Counted from the stretch's first letter, positions 22,980 to 36,149 are shown. The stretch is 64,000 nt of DNA from Symbiodinium sp. CCMP2592 (GCA_905221615.1 CAJNDT010000515.1:62001-126000); one strand, 5' to 3'. Notes: generated from the sequence alone by a model not told the origin. Translations and numbers: made by a program.

Positions 22980-23494
22980 TCATGCCATCTAGTCCGTCCG
23001 TATATTCAACGAATCGGACCCGTTTCAGTGATTCCCGATTGGAGAGCCTTAGCGCAGATATTCCCGATTCAAGGGCTTGAAAGCGGTCCGGGCAAGATGC
23101 CCGCAGCAATAAATCCTTGCAAAATCCCCGCCGCCTTTGCGAGCCTCCGCAGCCCAAGGCTGGGCACGCCGCTGGTGGAGTGTGCTGTCGGTAGCCCTGC
23201 AGCGAGCCGTCGCCAGCTTTGCGCTTGGAGTCTGGTCCATGCCGCCGCTGCCTGGTGCGCCTGACGTGCTTCCACTTGGCGACGTACTTGAACTTGCGGA
23301 TGCGGCGCCCCCAGTTGGCTGCCGCTCCGATAGTGCGACGCTCTAGAGACGGCGGTAGCTTAGACGGCGTTGGGACAGTTCGCGCAGACGCAAAAAGGCG
23401 CGGAAAAAAAAAAATAATCCTTGCAAAATCCCGATAGAAAGGTTTTGAGGCGGTGCAGGCAGACTGCGCGCAGCATCCCGAGTCCTGCTGCTGC

Positions 23495-23533
<39 letters not shown>

Positions 23534-24820
23534 ATGCAGCAGTGAATGCACCCAAGATTCACGATCGGAGGCTTTCAGGTGGGCAGGTTGCCCATGCTGC
23601 CCGCACAAGTGACCGCATCTGAAATTGCAGGTAGCTTACTCACAGCATTGAATTTTGTTAATATTCCGCATTGGGGGGCCTCAGGGCGGCGTGGGCAGGC
23701 TGCGCGCAAAGACCCTCTAATCGAGAATGCTGGGCGCGTTCACTGCTGCAGGCAACTTGCCGGAACCATTGTTAGGCGGAAGGACGCAAACCGGCTCACA
23801 GGGGATTCCAGTCAACCAAGCGCTGGCCTTGTGGAGGCGAACCAAGGTGGCAGCTTCCTTAGCCCAACGTCCGCCGACCTCGAGTCCGAAAACGACAAGG
23901 CGACAGCGTCGGCTGCGGTCGAAACACTCCTGTGCGCGTTCACTGCTGCGGGCAGCGTGCGTGCAACGTTTTTCAATGTTTTTCATTCCTCCATCCACTC
24001 GGGATTCTTGGGTGCACTCACTGCTGCGGGCAATTTGCCCGCACTGCCCAAGGCCCTCTAATCGGGAATGTTGGGTGCATCCATGGCAAGCCGAGCACAC
24101 CGCTTCAAGGCGCTTGCAATCAAGCGATACCGGGTGCATTCACTGTCCGCACCCCCGAAGGGCCCTCCAATTGGAAATCTTCATTCAGTGTACAAAGTAC
24201 CGCATTAACGCCCTCCAATCGAGAGTCTTGGGTGCATATACTGCTGCGGGCAGCGTGCCCGCACCCCCGTACAGTAGGGCCCTCCACTCGGGAATCTTGG
24301 GTGCATTCACAGCTCGGCAGCCTTCCCACCGCCGGCACCGCCTTAAGGCCCTTCAATCGAGAATCTTAGGTGCATCACTGTTGCGGGCAATTTGCCCGCA
24401 CCGCCAGAGGACCCTCCAATCGGGAATCTTGGATGCATTCACTGCTGCGGAAATCCCTCCCGCGCCGCCTTAGGGCCCTCGAATCGGGAAATATCGGGAA
24501 TCTTGGGCGCCAGCCCGTAAACCTTCAAATCGATGCATTCACTGCTGCGGCCTGCCGCACCCCCGATTCGCTGCGTGCTGCGGGTAGCCTGCCCGCACCC
24601 CACCCTCCAATCGGGTATCTTGGTACATTCACTGTTGGGAAGAACCCTTCAATCGGGAACGTTGGGTACATTCACTGCTGCGGGCGTCCTGCCCGCATCT
24701 ATGTAGGGCCCTCCAATAGGGAATCTCGTGCTACGGGCAGCCTGTCCACACTCCCGTGCAACCCTCCAGTCGGGAATCTTGGGTGCATTCACTGGCCGGG
24801 GCACGGGGAACAGCGTGAAG
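22980..24820. repeat. Head-to-head array of a ~75-80-bp repeat with a CTG run
   Basis: The forward unit reads about TTCACTGCTGCGGGCA, TTGCCCGCACC, GGGCCCTCCAATCGGGAA and TCTTGGGTGCA. Around a dozen or more forward copies run from about 23713 to 24800 with variable truncation. Between about 23020 and 23565 the same words occur as reverse complements (for example GCCCGCAGCAATAAATCC near 23098 and GCAGTGAATGCACCC near 23541). A pure CTG run lies at about 23496-23533, next to the inverted CACTGCTGC word. Long open frames here (up to 248 codons) are translations of the repeat and are not genes. Confidence 0.85.
23496..23533. repeat. CTG/CAG trinucleotide run
   Basis: About 12 to 13 uninterrupted CTG triplets, preceded by a broken CTGCTGCTGCCGCTG. 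On the complementary strand this is CAG. It abuts the inverted repeat word GCAGTGAATGCACCC, so it most likely grew from the CTGCTG already present in the array unit. Confidence 0.9.
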
Positions 24821-27099
24821 GCCCGGGCCGCATCAGGTCCCGCTTGCCAGAGCCCGCTTGCCAGAGCCATGGGCTTTCAGTCAAATTGAGTGGGTGGTGG
24901 GCATAGGTACTGTAGCATACTGTAGCCGTCCGCGACGGGGATAAGCGCATCGGGGAGTGTCGACGGCGTGTCACACCAAAACAGCGTCTGCGGTCAAAAT
25001 GCGCGGTTGCGTCGTTTTCGTTTTATTCGCATGCTCGCGAGGCTGCCTGGTTCCATGCCTGCCGCGTTCCTCGCCCCATCGCCGCAACCCGTCGAACCAC
25101 ACTCTCGAATTTGCTTGCCGCTCGCACCGCCCATCACCGCCCTGCAACTTGTTCACTTTGCTCATGAACGCAACGCTCGCGAACATCCATTCGGTGGAGT
25201 CAGACCCGTCGAACTTATCTCCGGGGGCCATGCTGACCTTCGTACCGAAATTGCTGCAGTGTTTGTTGAGGATCGTGCTGGGTGGGCGCAAGAGTTAGGG
25301 CGTGAACATTTCGTGCGGCGAGCACGTCTAGCACGAGTGGTGTGTGTAGCGTTGGAAGATGTGCAGGACACGTGGTCCAGAGGATTTCACCCTCGTGCCG
25401 CTGTCGTGTTGCGCTTGGGTGATCGAGATGTCAAACACTGGTCTTTCACAGCTTCGTTTTCCACTGCATTGTGCGGTAGTCATGTGTACCGAAAGGTCTC
25501 GGGCCGGGTTAGAGATAAAATGGAGTGATGCACGGATGTCGAGGGGTTGCATTCATCGACTTCCACAGCAACCTTGCGGTCGCAAGTTTCTGCCACCAAA
25601 ACGCATCGCAAAAGATTGCTTCTGCCAGGGCCCCAGAAGGGTATGTAGCAATGTGCCTTCCTGATTCATGCCATTTTGCTTGTTGCAGGCCAGGGTTGCC
25701 AGCACAAGTTCGCGAGCTTCGGGACAGTGCGTTCGTCCGTTGTGGTTACCTACGTAGACTTAGTCTGGTTGCAGCATGCAAGCCGTCGTCAAGAGGATGC
25801 TTATAGCACCGTGGACAGCCATGTTGCCGAGAGCCTTGAACGCGAGTTGAAAGTCTTAGTTTGGCGCCGAGACGTGCAGACTCGGATTGAATTTGAAACG
25901 TCACATACGTCTTGTCAGCCCAGCGCATCCTTGGCCCAGGCTTTAGAACATGAAGGCATCGCAGCTGAGAGCTGAGATGTTGGTTGGAGGTTCGGGCAGA
26001 CATTTAGAGCAAGCTCAGGTTGAAGAAGCCAAGGGTATGTATGCTGTCGTCGAGCATTGTCACAGTTGTCGGGTCCATCATGGTTTGTCAACCCGTCGTG
26101 GCCTTGGCTTCTCACGTGGGCTTCATTTGTACACGCGGTTTTTTCAGTGCATCTTGTCGGTCAGGACATGACGAAGAAGAATATCTAAAGCGGGCCGCAT
26201 CGATCCTTGAGCGGGGCTCTTGCCGTGATGCATGTTTGCGACGCCCAGTAGGGCTGAACGTATATTTTTTGATTGAGGCTCATTTTGCAGGATCTATCCG
26301 ACGTTGTTCTTGGTAGCATGAAGCTTCCGTGCAAGCTGGAGGCAAGCCTTTGATAAAGAAAGGGGAGCGAGCAGGCAGGTAACCCCCCCGATTGAGAGGT
26401 GGAGCCTCGTTGCCTGTCCAGCTCCTATGCTCGCGGCTGAGTCATGTCTTTTTGTGAATATCTGATGCCGCGAAACTCTTGGTTGATTGATACCCCCAGA
26501 GGAGCTCGGGCAAGACATTTGGCATCATGGTTCCCGTGTAGGCGCATTCGAGGCGTGACAAGAGATGGGCTAGTCTATCCTGGCTGTGACTTCTTGGCAT
26601 CTGAAATCCAAACGGCCCGCCCCTTCCTCGTAATGCTGTTGTAGGCACCAAAAACGCGAATATAGAGCCTAGATACTGGTAGACCCTAAAACAGAAAGAG
26701 GCAAGCACAGGGTCGGGCCACATGACACTTATGCGGCATTGCATCCTTCTGACGACGATCACCGACCATGTCTTCAATGCCAAGCACAGGGATCACAGCT
26801 GCTTCTTGAGGAGAAGCTCATCCAAGTCGCACCCTTCACGAACGCGGGTGGATAAGCATGAGCATCATCAAGCGGCGCGCCAAGAATGCAATGATTTGTT
26901 CAAGCTCAATAGGCCAGAAATGCCTAACAGTAATGTCTCGACAACAAGGCGATTTGTGGTGCAGATGTGCCAACAACTTGGACCTAAGAGCAAATTTCGT
27001 TTGGCAACAACATAATGTGTTGGAACCGCCTTCATAGAAGCGCCACTTAGTGCTCATGCCATGCATTTTGCTAGTATGGCCGCCAATTGCCGTGTAGGG
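24821..27099. other. Interval with short open frames, unassigned
   Basis: Plus frames 24968-25528 (186 codons, including LEDVQDTWSRGFHPRAAVVL), 25676-25975 (99 codons, including VVVTYVDLVWLQHASRR) and 25950-26316 are open and follow each other on the strand of the retroelement at 27.1 kb. They may be its decayed upstream region or host exons; no domain was recognised. Nothing else could be supported. Confidence 0.3.
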
Positions 27100-28650
27100 T
27101 AGTCTGCACCAGGTCGAACCCTCGCTCGACCTGTATGCAGTCGTGCTTATACCTGTCAGGTCGCAGCATCTAGTCTGTTCAGGTACGGCACATTTTCACA
27201 GCTTCATCTGCTGAATGTGCCTGCGTGGGGGGGCACCTTGTTGCGAAAGTTGAGAGTCTTGGATGGAGCGAATTTCTATGTGGAGCTTGATTCCACGTTT
27301 GCTGGGCACATGTGACCGAAGCTGCGTCGTCCCTTCTTTTGCGTGACGATGAGGTCCAAGTTCTTCGGCATGACTTGGTATCCTTTCTGAGAGCACGGGG
27401 GGGTGCACTGCTGGCGTTGCAACGGGTCAGCCTTTTACCGGGAGTTATGAAGTGCATTGCTGGGCAACTTGGAAGATTGTGATGCAGCCCTTACCGTGAC
27501 ACTCACTGAGGGTGTACCCACTGGCATTCAGTCGGACATTCTGCCGTAGGGTGTGTGGCGCCCAGTCGAGCGCCCTGAGTGACTGTGCCTTGGAGTTGTC
27601 GGTGCAGTGGTCATCTTCTGTCCCGGCATGAGGAAATGCAGCGGATTGTTTTTTCGTTGGATGTGGCCAAAGAGCACAAGGGCAGCAAGATCCGCCCGGA
27701 AGAGCGCGGGTATTCCATCTTCATTGCTGTCGGTCCACAGGGCCCAAAGCGCTGAGTTGCGAAAAAACAAAACACTGCGCACGCATTTTGGAGCATCGTG
27801 GGCGGGCTATTGGTGGGCACAAAGCAGCTGCGGCGCACGTTCTCACTCATGGCAGCCACTCATGATTTATGAGCTCTGTTCCCGCGACATGAAGCACCTA
27901 TTTTGGCATGCTGGTGTGATATGTTGGCAGTGGCTATGGGAATCCCTGTTTCGTGGCGCAAGCGCAGCTTGTGGATTCGTTGCGATGGACAGGATGGGTA
28001 ATCTGCCTGACTAGGCGTCCTGTTGCCGTTTTGCCTGACCAGAAGCGTGCTGCTCTGCTGAGTCCGGGCTTGTGGTGCTAAAAACGGAGGAGTCACGTGT
28101 TGCTGCATTCTTTTCTGAGGTTGTGGAAGCGAGGGTGTGTTGTGGCTCCAGAGGCATTCGCCAAGGGCGACCGTGAGGGTTTAGGGAATTGTGGATAGCG
28201 CCTGGTGCTAGCAACGTTGCATCCGCGGAACATCCATACTTTGTCATACTGATTCAGCGGCGCGACATGCCTGCTTGGTTCCTCAAATCATTGGACAACG
28301 TGCATCCTGACCTTCAATCATTGATTGTCGTGTTCGAAGCAGTGGCGCAGCTGGTCTTATTGGAATGCCACTGTGACTCACTGACCGGGACGGGCGATGT
28401 TGGCTGGTTGGCTTTGCCACAAGAGTGTGATAATTTTAGGTGTTGTCGTGGCAAGAGCCAAAACATTGTCCCTCGAGGAGCGGTTGGTTTCAGTGGTGCA
28501 GTCAGCAAGGCCACAATGAGTGCGTCTGTGGATTCAGGTTTCCCATCCACACATTGTGTGGGCTATGTGTGTTTGAGGCGGCGTGGGCGGTGGCTGTGCA
28601 TGGATGCTTGTGGATGCCAGCACTCTTATTGGATTCTGAGATGAGACCCC
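27100..28650 (+). pseudogene. Third decayed RT-RNase H retroelement
   Basis: The order of pieces matches a polymerase protein common in dinoflagellate genomes. They are a region before the RT (LTEGVPTGIQSDILP at about 27508-27552, then a stop), RT motif A (FSLDVAKEHKGSKIRPEERG at about 27651-27710), motif B (THFGASWAGYWWAQ at 27781-27822), a motif D/E-like piece (MGIPVSWRKRSLW near 27939-27977), and RNase H pieces (FEAVAQLVLLECH, then CDNFR near 28335-28440). At least four frame changes and several stops separate them. Motif C with its aspartate pair was not found. The element would have been RT-RNase H type but cannot make a protein now. The E motif EAVAQLVL is close to EALAQLAL in the remnant at 12.3-13.5 kb. 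Confidence 0.65.
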
Positions 28651-31600
28651 TGACAGCAGTCATAACCTAGATGGCGCGTGGAAGCACAAAAAGAGTGAGA
28701 AAGGGGCAGTCACCGTCACTAGGGGCTGGCTGGATTAGCATCTGAGGCGGCGGCTCGTGCAACTATACCGCCTCCCCACCGTAAAAATTAAAAACTGATC
28801 CCCATTGCTGGACAGTTTTTGAGAGATAAGCAATATCAGAACGCAATTCCCGTAACTGCACAGCGAAAGACGAATGCTGATGCGCGCGTCGGTCACAGCC
28901 CGAGGGCCCCGGCGGAGATTTCTTTGACAGGGACGGACAGGGGGCATGTGCCCCCATTTCCATAGTAACGGATGAATTTGCAGCCAAAGCAGTCCGCCAT
29001 CCCTCATGGTTCCAGGTGTGCACTACAGGTGAATTGAGGGTTCTACGAAAGGCGTGCGAGCACATCGTGCGCACAAAGTCCGAAGATTCGTCAACAACGA
29101 CAGCGGCTTCGTAGCTGCCAAGCGTCCGACCATCACAAGCGTGGGTTGCAATGGCCCTATCTCTGGCCTTCGCAATAGAGAGTCCTTGCTTTTTGGAAGC
29201 CTCGAAAAGCGAGAATTGTTCAACAAAGTTCAACTGGGCAGCCCACTCAAGATCACGACGAAACGAGCCTGTCCGAGACATGTGATGCCTAATCGCCATC
29301 ATGGATCGCAGGAGTGGGTGTTTTTGCTTTGCCAGTCTGAACTACCGAATTGGCGGCCAGGTTTACCTCTTGGTCCCGCCAGTCGGGCTCAAGCTGCCGA
29401 AGCCTTGTGCGCATGTGCGAGAGTTGGCATATCGAACCGCGGGAGTGAAGCCCGTCTACAAGCAGGTCTCGTGAACGACTTCGATTTCCAGGCTTTTGCG
29501 TGTGTTCAATATTCGCGCACGCCATGTCGCAAATATTGTGCGGAATCTTGCGACAGTGCGCGTGTTGAGGCGATGTCGGCACTTCAGAATGCTTGGACCT
29601 GAAAGCAGGGGAACGTTTTTGCATGCTGATTGTTGCGTTGATGTGCGTTGTGAGAATGTTTTCTTGCTCTGCTAAGGGAGCCCAACATGTGGAGTGAGAC
29701 ACTCAGCCTGTTGGCTGGTAGGAGCTGTTGACGAGGATTCTCCGTTCCTGCCACCATGCAAGCAGTAGATCCGTGGACCACGACGCCTTTCACAACACCC
29801 CGGCGCAACATACCAATGCTGTTTTCGTGATTACTGAACTGTGTGCTTTGGTTGACCGTGACCCAAGGCTTGCAAGAATGTGAAACTCACAGAATTTATT
29901 CGCAGATGCATGTCGTTTACGACGTGTCAAGCAAGCAGGCGACGTTGGAGCTACCTTGTGGGTACAGTGTTGTGCTCGACGCTCATTACACGCTGCGGAA
30001 AAGTCGGCTTCCTGGCTGATTCGTTAAGAGCAGGTTGTTGCACTCCAAGTTGGCTTCCAATGCTTGGCTGGCACCTTGGGCACCCTAGCATAGGAGCCTC
30101 GTCACTTGATTGTTGGACAACGACAGCCTCGGATGGAGCCAGGTTGACTCAAGACATGCTCCCCAGAAGATTAGCGGAATTGCGTGGGCCTGTCAATCCC
30201 TGCTTGTACTGATGCCATCGTCCAGACTTGGGCTACCAAGGGTGCCACGTGGCATTGTGGAAATACAGGCACGGAAGTCAGTTGCAATGGCATGATTATC
30301 GCCTCAGCTCCATTGCACAGGTGGTTCTTGCTGGTGGTCAGCTTTTGCCCGACTTTGATGTTGAAATGCGCCGTATTCTCAGCTTCTGTTAATATCACTG
30401 TCAGGTCAAATGCAATGCTGGATCATATTGCGACAGGCTTCAAGCCTCCGCCGAGCAGGTTCGCATCCGCATATTTGCAGCCTGCTGTCGGCATGTCTTG
30501 CAAAATGCCGTATGATGCCCTTAGACAAAGGTCGGTGCTAACGAAAGTTGTGCGATGTGGCAACATAGGTGTCTTCGAACCTTCATTTTGCCGTCCGCAC
30601 AGATGTCACAGGAATTCCGATGGCAGTGTTGGAGAAACTGTGGTGGGCCTGGAACGACACCCGTTTCGAAATGAATCTGTGAAGCGTGTGATGAACTCAG
30701 GCGATGCACTTCTGCGCACAGGATGGCCTTTGCCAAGTTGAAGGTGTCCCGACCTTGGTCGATGCCAGCTTCCAGCATGCAAACATGATCCCTGTCCGTC
30801 TGAGACAACCACATGTGGATCCCACCTTGTGAATCGAGTTCTGATGTTGTCCCACTTCCAGGTGCCGCTAAAGGCAGAGATGCGCATCACCGTGAAGCAC
30901 CCGGTGATGGAAACTCAGGCTTGCACTTTGTGTGCGTGGAAGTCCATGATACCTGTAAGCATTGCGGAATACCTGGCAGGTCCTCAGGCTAGTCCTTGCG
31001 CGTCGCACCGCTCGGATTGTTCTTGCCGGCGATGCTGCCACACGCTTGGCAGCTGTGTGCAACATTTGCCAGCCCCTGAGATTGATTTGCTATCAAGGTC
31101 GTGCGCCTTTGGTGCATAGATCGCCCTGGTGGCACTGCCGCAGTGGGCTCACTTGCTGGTGCAGGAGCGGCTCAGCAGATGCCAAGTGTAGAACAGGTCG
31201 TCATGGCCGACTACGTGCAACAAAACAACGGCGTACCCTCGTCAGCGCGGCCCTTGCGAGGACAGGCGGGCGTGCACGAGAGCAGATCCGCGAGCTGTCT
31301 CAAGTCAGCTCCCGGCCAGGTGGAGCAGGCAAGCGGAGAGAACGTTCAAATTGATGGCCGAAACCCTACTTGCGGTGTTGTAGGCAGTGCTCGATGCTCG
31401 AGCAATGTCACCTTAAAAGCAGAATGGTCAGGTGTCTTCCGCTTGCCTTGGCGAGGGGCGATGCATCAGTTCGAGGGCGTCCAGGCGGCAACATCATCGA
31501 CAACTATGGTGTGCTTGATCACGTTTGTCTGGAGGTAGAGGTTTTTTATGGTCTCTGCTGGTTTCACAAGCAGAAGATTGGATTCTGCAGTAACATGAAA

Positions 31601-34600
31601 TGGGCCTGGAGTTCGGAGCCTTGAGGCTTTGAGGCTGGCATCCACAGATCCAGCCACCCGTGGCCCAAGACCCCACTCTCCACTGGCCTCCACAGCTCTA
31701 CAAACCTACCCCCTTTTGAAGTAAAGTTTGTGTTCTGAAGCTACGCCGGGTTTCCGCGGAGGTGTAGGCGAGGCCAAGCTGAGTGTCAGAACATGCGGCT
31801 GTGACCTGCACGTGTGACAGGCTCCAGAATACACTTGCCGTCTGGCAAAGGGGTTTTCTAAAATGAATCTATCGAGAAATTGGACGATTGTTGCATACCA
31901 TCGTCAGTTGTGCAGGTGCTGCCAGCTCACGGGCGCGACACTGAGCCAAAAAAATCCCTCGTGGCCGATCTATGGCACCTCGAAGCGTTCAGGACAAATC
32001 CGCAGGACCGGAGCACACACTTTGTCAACTTGCTCAGAGAGATGCCGCGGAATAATCAATGAGTGTCGATGTCGATTCTGCTAACAGGCCTCGCTGATTT
32101 TTGGTCACAATGTGACCAATGCTCTACTCTTTCAGATTCCGGCATCTGGAATGGTGAGGTGCAGGGTAGAGCTGCCACACGCAAGTGGGGAGCTTCGGGA
32201 ACTGCAGGAGTTGGATGCCAGTGAAGCCTGTGCAGCCCGAGGAGGCTCGACATCGCGTGTTCAGGCCGTCACGTTAGGTCTGCCGTGAGAGGTGTTGTTT
32301 TCAAAGCCCTGTGGTGTGATCCTCGCGGCCCTGCGCGATGTCATCCTGAAAATGGAGACGAACTTCCGAGATACGGAAGGCTCACAACAAAAGGATGCAT
32401 TTGGCTCGCTACAGTTGCTCCGTCGAGTCCGGCAGGCGTCTCTGAGCCACCGGGAGAGCCAGAGCCGGAGCAAGAGATGGATCCCACAGGCCAGGGTCCA
32501 GTGGAGGTGCAACAAAGTGTTGATGAGGTCTTGAGGCGAGAGTTTGTCATGCAGGTGACTGTGAACGCTTCGGGCAGCTGCTAGAGCAGGGAGCTGGCCT
32601 TGTCAGCACCTTTATCAGAACAGCGAGCCAGATCTGGAAGGCCCGGAGGTACTGTCGCCAGCGGCGAATTATTGAAGACAGACCGTGACATGGGCGAACA
32701 TGTTCGAAGTGTTCGAAGGTTGACCTCTCCGAACAGACACGGTTTGAGGCTGGTCTTGCCAATCTTGCATGGACGTGGCCGTCTCGTAGCCTGTTGTTTT
32801 TTCGGATCAGGCCGAAGATGTCAAAGTCTTGGCTGCTGCCATGGATGACCCATGTTATGAGGAGCTCGTCCAGTTCTTAACACGCAGGAGAATGTCAGGT
32901 CTTGGCAAGAGTCTGCGCTTATAGCACAGCTGAAGGTCAGAATCTGTGAGTCGGTGTCTGGTTCCTTGACGACGCAGCGGCTCTCCCAGGAGTCAGGTCC
33001 TCAAGTTTCGGACCGTCCAGCTACATCCCACGAACCTATGCCGATGTAGAGGCTTCGCCAGTCAGGGGCGACGAGTGCACGGGACTCCTTGGCCAAGGCG
33101 GGTTGGAACATAAGACGGACAGTAGAGCTGACGAGGACTCTGTGTGGTTTGATACGCCTTGATGCTGCGATGAGAACCACTCCACCACAAATTGTTGTGG
33201 CAGTCGGTTGCTGCTGCATACATCCGAGCTGCGCAAATGAAGCTGCAGTCTCAGCCCTGCTCACTGAACGCTGCGTCGGTATGTATTTATGTATGTATGT
33301 GTTGACATGCATATTCATTTTACACACACCTGCCTACATACATGCATGCGTAAATCAATGCCACAGACAGACACAGATAGGTAGATAGGTAGGTATGTGG
33401 GAAAGATAGGTATATAGACAGATAGATGGTTATATGCATTGATGCATGCGTGCGTGCATACATACAGAAGCTTCGCCAAGGCCATGGTTTGAGACATTTT
33501 GCCGGCAGGTGGCCAGCATCCGAGCTGGTCGAGTTATGCCCGTCCTAATCTTTTTTGTGTTTGTGCTGCACAGGTCGGTGCCACTGGTGCCGAGGTTGAT
33601 GAGGCATTGGAAAGCTGCGCTGTGTCAAGGGCTGATAGAGAAACTGCCAAGGCCAGACTGGTGGGTGCATGTGGCTCCACTCGCATGCTGCAAAAGATGG
33701 TCTTGTCTCCCGAGTGTGCATCTCGCTGTGTGACTGTTGGAGATCGCATTCTGAGTGACGTGAAGGATTCACTGTCCTGAGGCTGAGCCCCGGCAGTGGG
33801 ATTTTGTCGTGCTGTGTCAGGTGCCAAAGCATGGAGGACGGGTGCGATGCCCTAGAATGAGGGACACATTGCGAACCAAGAGCTCGTGGACAGGAGGTGA
33901 CACAGGTCGTCTCGAACATCTGCGAGAAGCTGGAGGGTCGTGCGGACAGCGGGGTGTCTGCAATCGCTGCCCATTTTCTGGACGAGGCCTTCTTTGCAAC
34001 ATTTTGAAACTACTGCAGCTGTGAGCCCACTAAGTGAAAGGATGGCCAGATTCGCTCAGACTCCGAACTGAGCGACGTCGGCTCGGTGGTCGTGGAAATT
34101 GCATGGAGAGGGAGGCCATCAGATCCTTTATCGACGGCTGAGGTCCGGGGCCTGTTTGTGTCACATTGCAGTTGCCCGTGGTATCAGTGTGCGAGGTGCG
34201 CGTGGTGAATTTGATTCTACAGAAGTCACTGAGCTTGACGGTGTTCCATGCATGTTTGCAAGAGGAAGAACGTCCTGCCTGTTTTGGGCTTTGTGCCGCC
34301 CGGAGCCAGCCAGGCCAACATTGCGCCCAACTATTTGGTGGAGCTTCAAGACCGGTTTGGGGAAAATGGCATAGGAAGCTCGGGCGATTTCCCTGACGTT
34401 CTACCGATAGCCGCCATGCGTCGCCGGCCGAGAGAGAGAGATCGCTCCAGACACTAGTGCCGATACTGCCATGGAGTGCTGGAGTGCTGGAGCAGAGGTC
34501 GAATTACGGTGAAGGGCTATCACCCCGCAGTTCCGCACCACCACCTCCAGAGTCGGAACATGAAGGCACTCAGCTCGAAGTCAGTCGCTTTCGATTGGGC

Positions 34601-34700
34601 GGGTCAGCAAAGCCTGCTGCAGGATATCTTGGTTCGAGGAAGCTTTGAGATTGCGATGCTGTGTGCGCCTGAGGCGCAGCTTCAGGCGGGCCGGCCGCAA
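28651..34700. other. 6-kb interval with unassigned open frames on both strands
   Basis: On the minus strand, 28763-29302 (179 codons; contains FRRDLEWAAQLNFVEQFSLF and a lysine/arginine-rich helix) and 29289-29702 (137 codons) are long for random sequence and overlap by a few bases in different frames. They may be one decayed ORF. On the plus strand, 30184-30741 (185 codons), 31101-31538 (145), 32285-32584 (99) and 33499-33780 (93) are open. Several sit between AG acceptors and could be exons of the plus-strand gene that is clearer after 34.7 kb. None carries a motif I can name. Confidence 0.3.
33276..33470. repeat. Tetranucleotide-like microsatellite region
   Basis: Runs of TATGTATGTATG, GTAGATAGGTAGGTATG, GATAGATGG and GCATGCGTGCGTGCATACATACAG, with short interruptions, occupy about 195 bp. 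The units are ATGT, GATA and TGCA/TGCG variants. No gene is seen inside. Confidence 0.75.
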
Positions 34701-34726
34701 CTTTATCTTCTTGGCTGCGGGTTGAG

Positions 34727-35400
34727 ATGGATACGCAGGTGGTCATGCCAGAGAGCAAGATCCCGCTGGCAGCCGTCAAGGTGGAGAGTATTGACAGACG
34801 CCAGGCCAGGCGGGAGCGAGAGGAGAGGAAAACAGGTCGCGTACTCTTGCGTAGAGGTGCACACATCACGGGCTGGCTGGTGTACACTGGCTTTGCGGAC
34901 TCTCGTCAGCTTTGCACATGTTGCATTCTGGCACTTTGGAACAATGGTTCATGGTGATTGCCGCTGAGGCCTGGGGAGCAGGCAAGGCATGGGAGGGCAT
35001 GCCTGGTACTTGATGGTGAAAAATGTTTACGGGTACCGAAGCTGGCGCTGTTGTGTTTCGAATTGCTGGGGCCGGAGCCTTTGTTTCGTTCGACAGTGGC
35101 AAAGACCAGGCGGTTTCAGGGCTCCAGGGCTCGGCCATAGAAAGGACTGAGCGACCGCTGATTCGATACCGGCTCTTCTACCCAAGTCTATCGAGTCTGG
35201 GTCTGGGGGCTGCTGAAGGGAAAGCCAAAGCAAAGGTTTGTTAGCGGAGCACATCTCACTAGGTTGCAGACCCTGAGGACGGGCAGTACTGCTTTCGTCC
35301 GAGGCACCCACGCATAAATCCTGAGATCCAAAGCGAATTTACAGCACATGAACTTGAGAAGTGGATCCTTGACGATCACGAACCATTACCTCCAAGGTGA
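34727..35400 (+). CDS. Candidate exons of the beta-sandwich-module protein
   Basis: At 34727-34870 the plus strand reads VVMPESKIPLAAVKVESIDR, then a charged loop and TGRVLLRRG. This has the spacing of the module seen clearly at 43-50 kb: hydrophobic strand, PL..V.VE, a T..G turn, then a strand. Further exon-like frames follow at 35023-35244 (AGAVVFRIAGAGAFVSFDSG) and 35256-35398 (VADPEDGQYCFRPRHP, then a helix EFTAHELEKWILDDHEPLPP). They are separated by AG acceptors and may belong to the same gene as the later modules. The link is inferred from spacing and strand only; joins were not determined. Confidence 0.35.
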
Positions 35401-36100
35401 AGCTGTGCAGAGGGTTCGTGACGTCTACGAAAGAATCTAGCGCTAGACGAGAACGACAAAGACGGGGGTGCAACGAAATCCCAGCGCGACACACGTGTGG
35501 TGCCTAAGTGTTGTAGCATTACGCATTGCTGCACAGAGACTGCAAGTGTTGTTGGTCTGGGCTATAGTAGGATTAGTTTGTTACCTGGCTGGTCTCATGG
35601 CATCCTTTCCGGCAGAAGCTTCGTTTGCGGCACGATTTCCTCGGCACCTGGACAGAGCAGTCGCCCGGAAGAAGTTTTGGCATTTGGCTCCAGGCAGCCT
35701 GAAGATGAACATGTTCGACTGAGGTCAATAAACGTTTCGTCTTTGACGCCGTCTTTTCAGATTCCAATGGAGATGGAGTTTGCTGTCTGGATGACCCCGG
35801 TGACAGTGATGGGGCAGGTGCGAGCCTCAAAGATGGTGTAGCGCAAAAAGCCTTGCGAACCTCACCTGCTCAGGTGCAAGCTTGGGAGTATTGGATTGGA
35901 GGATGTGGGAAGAAGCCTCGCCAGGACGGAGCGACAGCACACGCAGAATTCGGTGCAGCTGCACAGCCGGAATCGTAGGCATCGCAAGTTGAGCTCTTGG
36001 CCTCATGCCAAGCATTTCGCGCTGTTCGTCACATGGTCTCGGCTTTAGCACGGGTTCACAAAAAGAAGTGTAGCGTACCTGGTTTGTTATAACCCAGGGT
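35400..36100. other. Interval with exon-like plus frames, unassigned
   Basis: Plus frames at 35468-35722 (84 codons, one hydrophobic run VWAIVGLVCYLAGLMA) and 35497-35841 (including SFQIPMEMEFAVWMTPVTVM) are open. The second fits a continuing exon series. The first could be a membrane segment or intron sequence. No family is recognised. Confidence 0.3.
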
Positions 36101-36149
36101 GGGACAACAGAGGTGGGGCTTGACATGCCCCTGCCTTAAGCCTGGGAGA

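Noticed and set aside
23421-24906. Open frames of 171-248 codons and polyalanine/polyglutamine stretches
   Set aside because: They follow the ~75-80-bp unit and the CTG run and change frame with unit length; not credible genes.
25670-25690. Sequence resembling a relict dinoflagellate spliced leader (GCCATTTTG...)
   Set aside because: Too many mismatches to the known leader and no gene start follows; likely chance.
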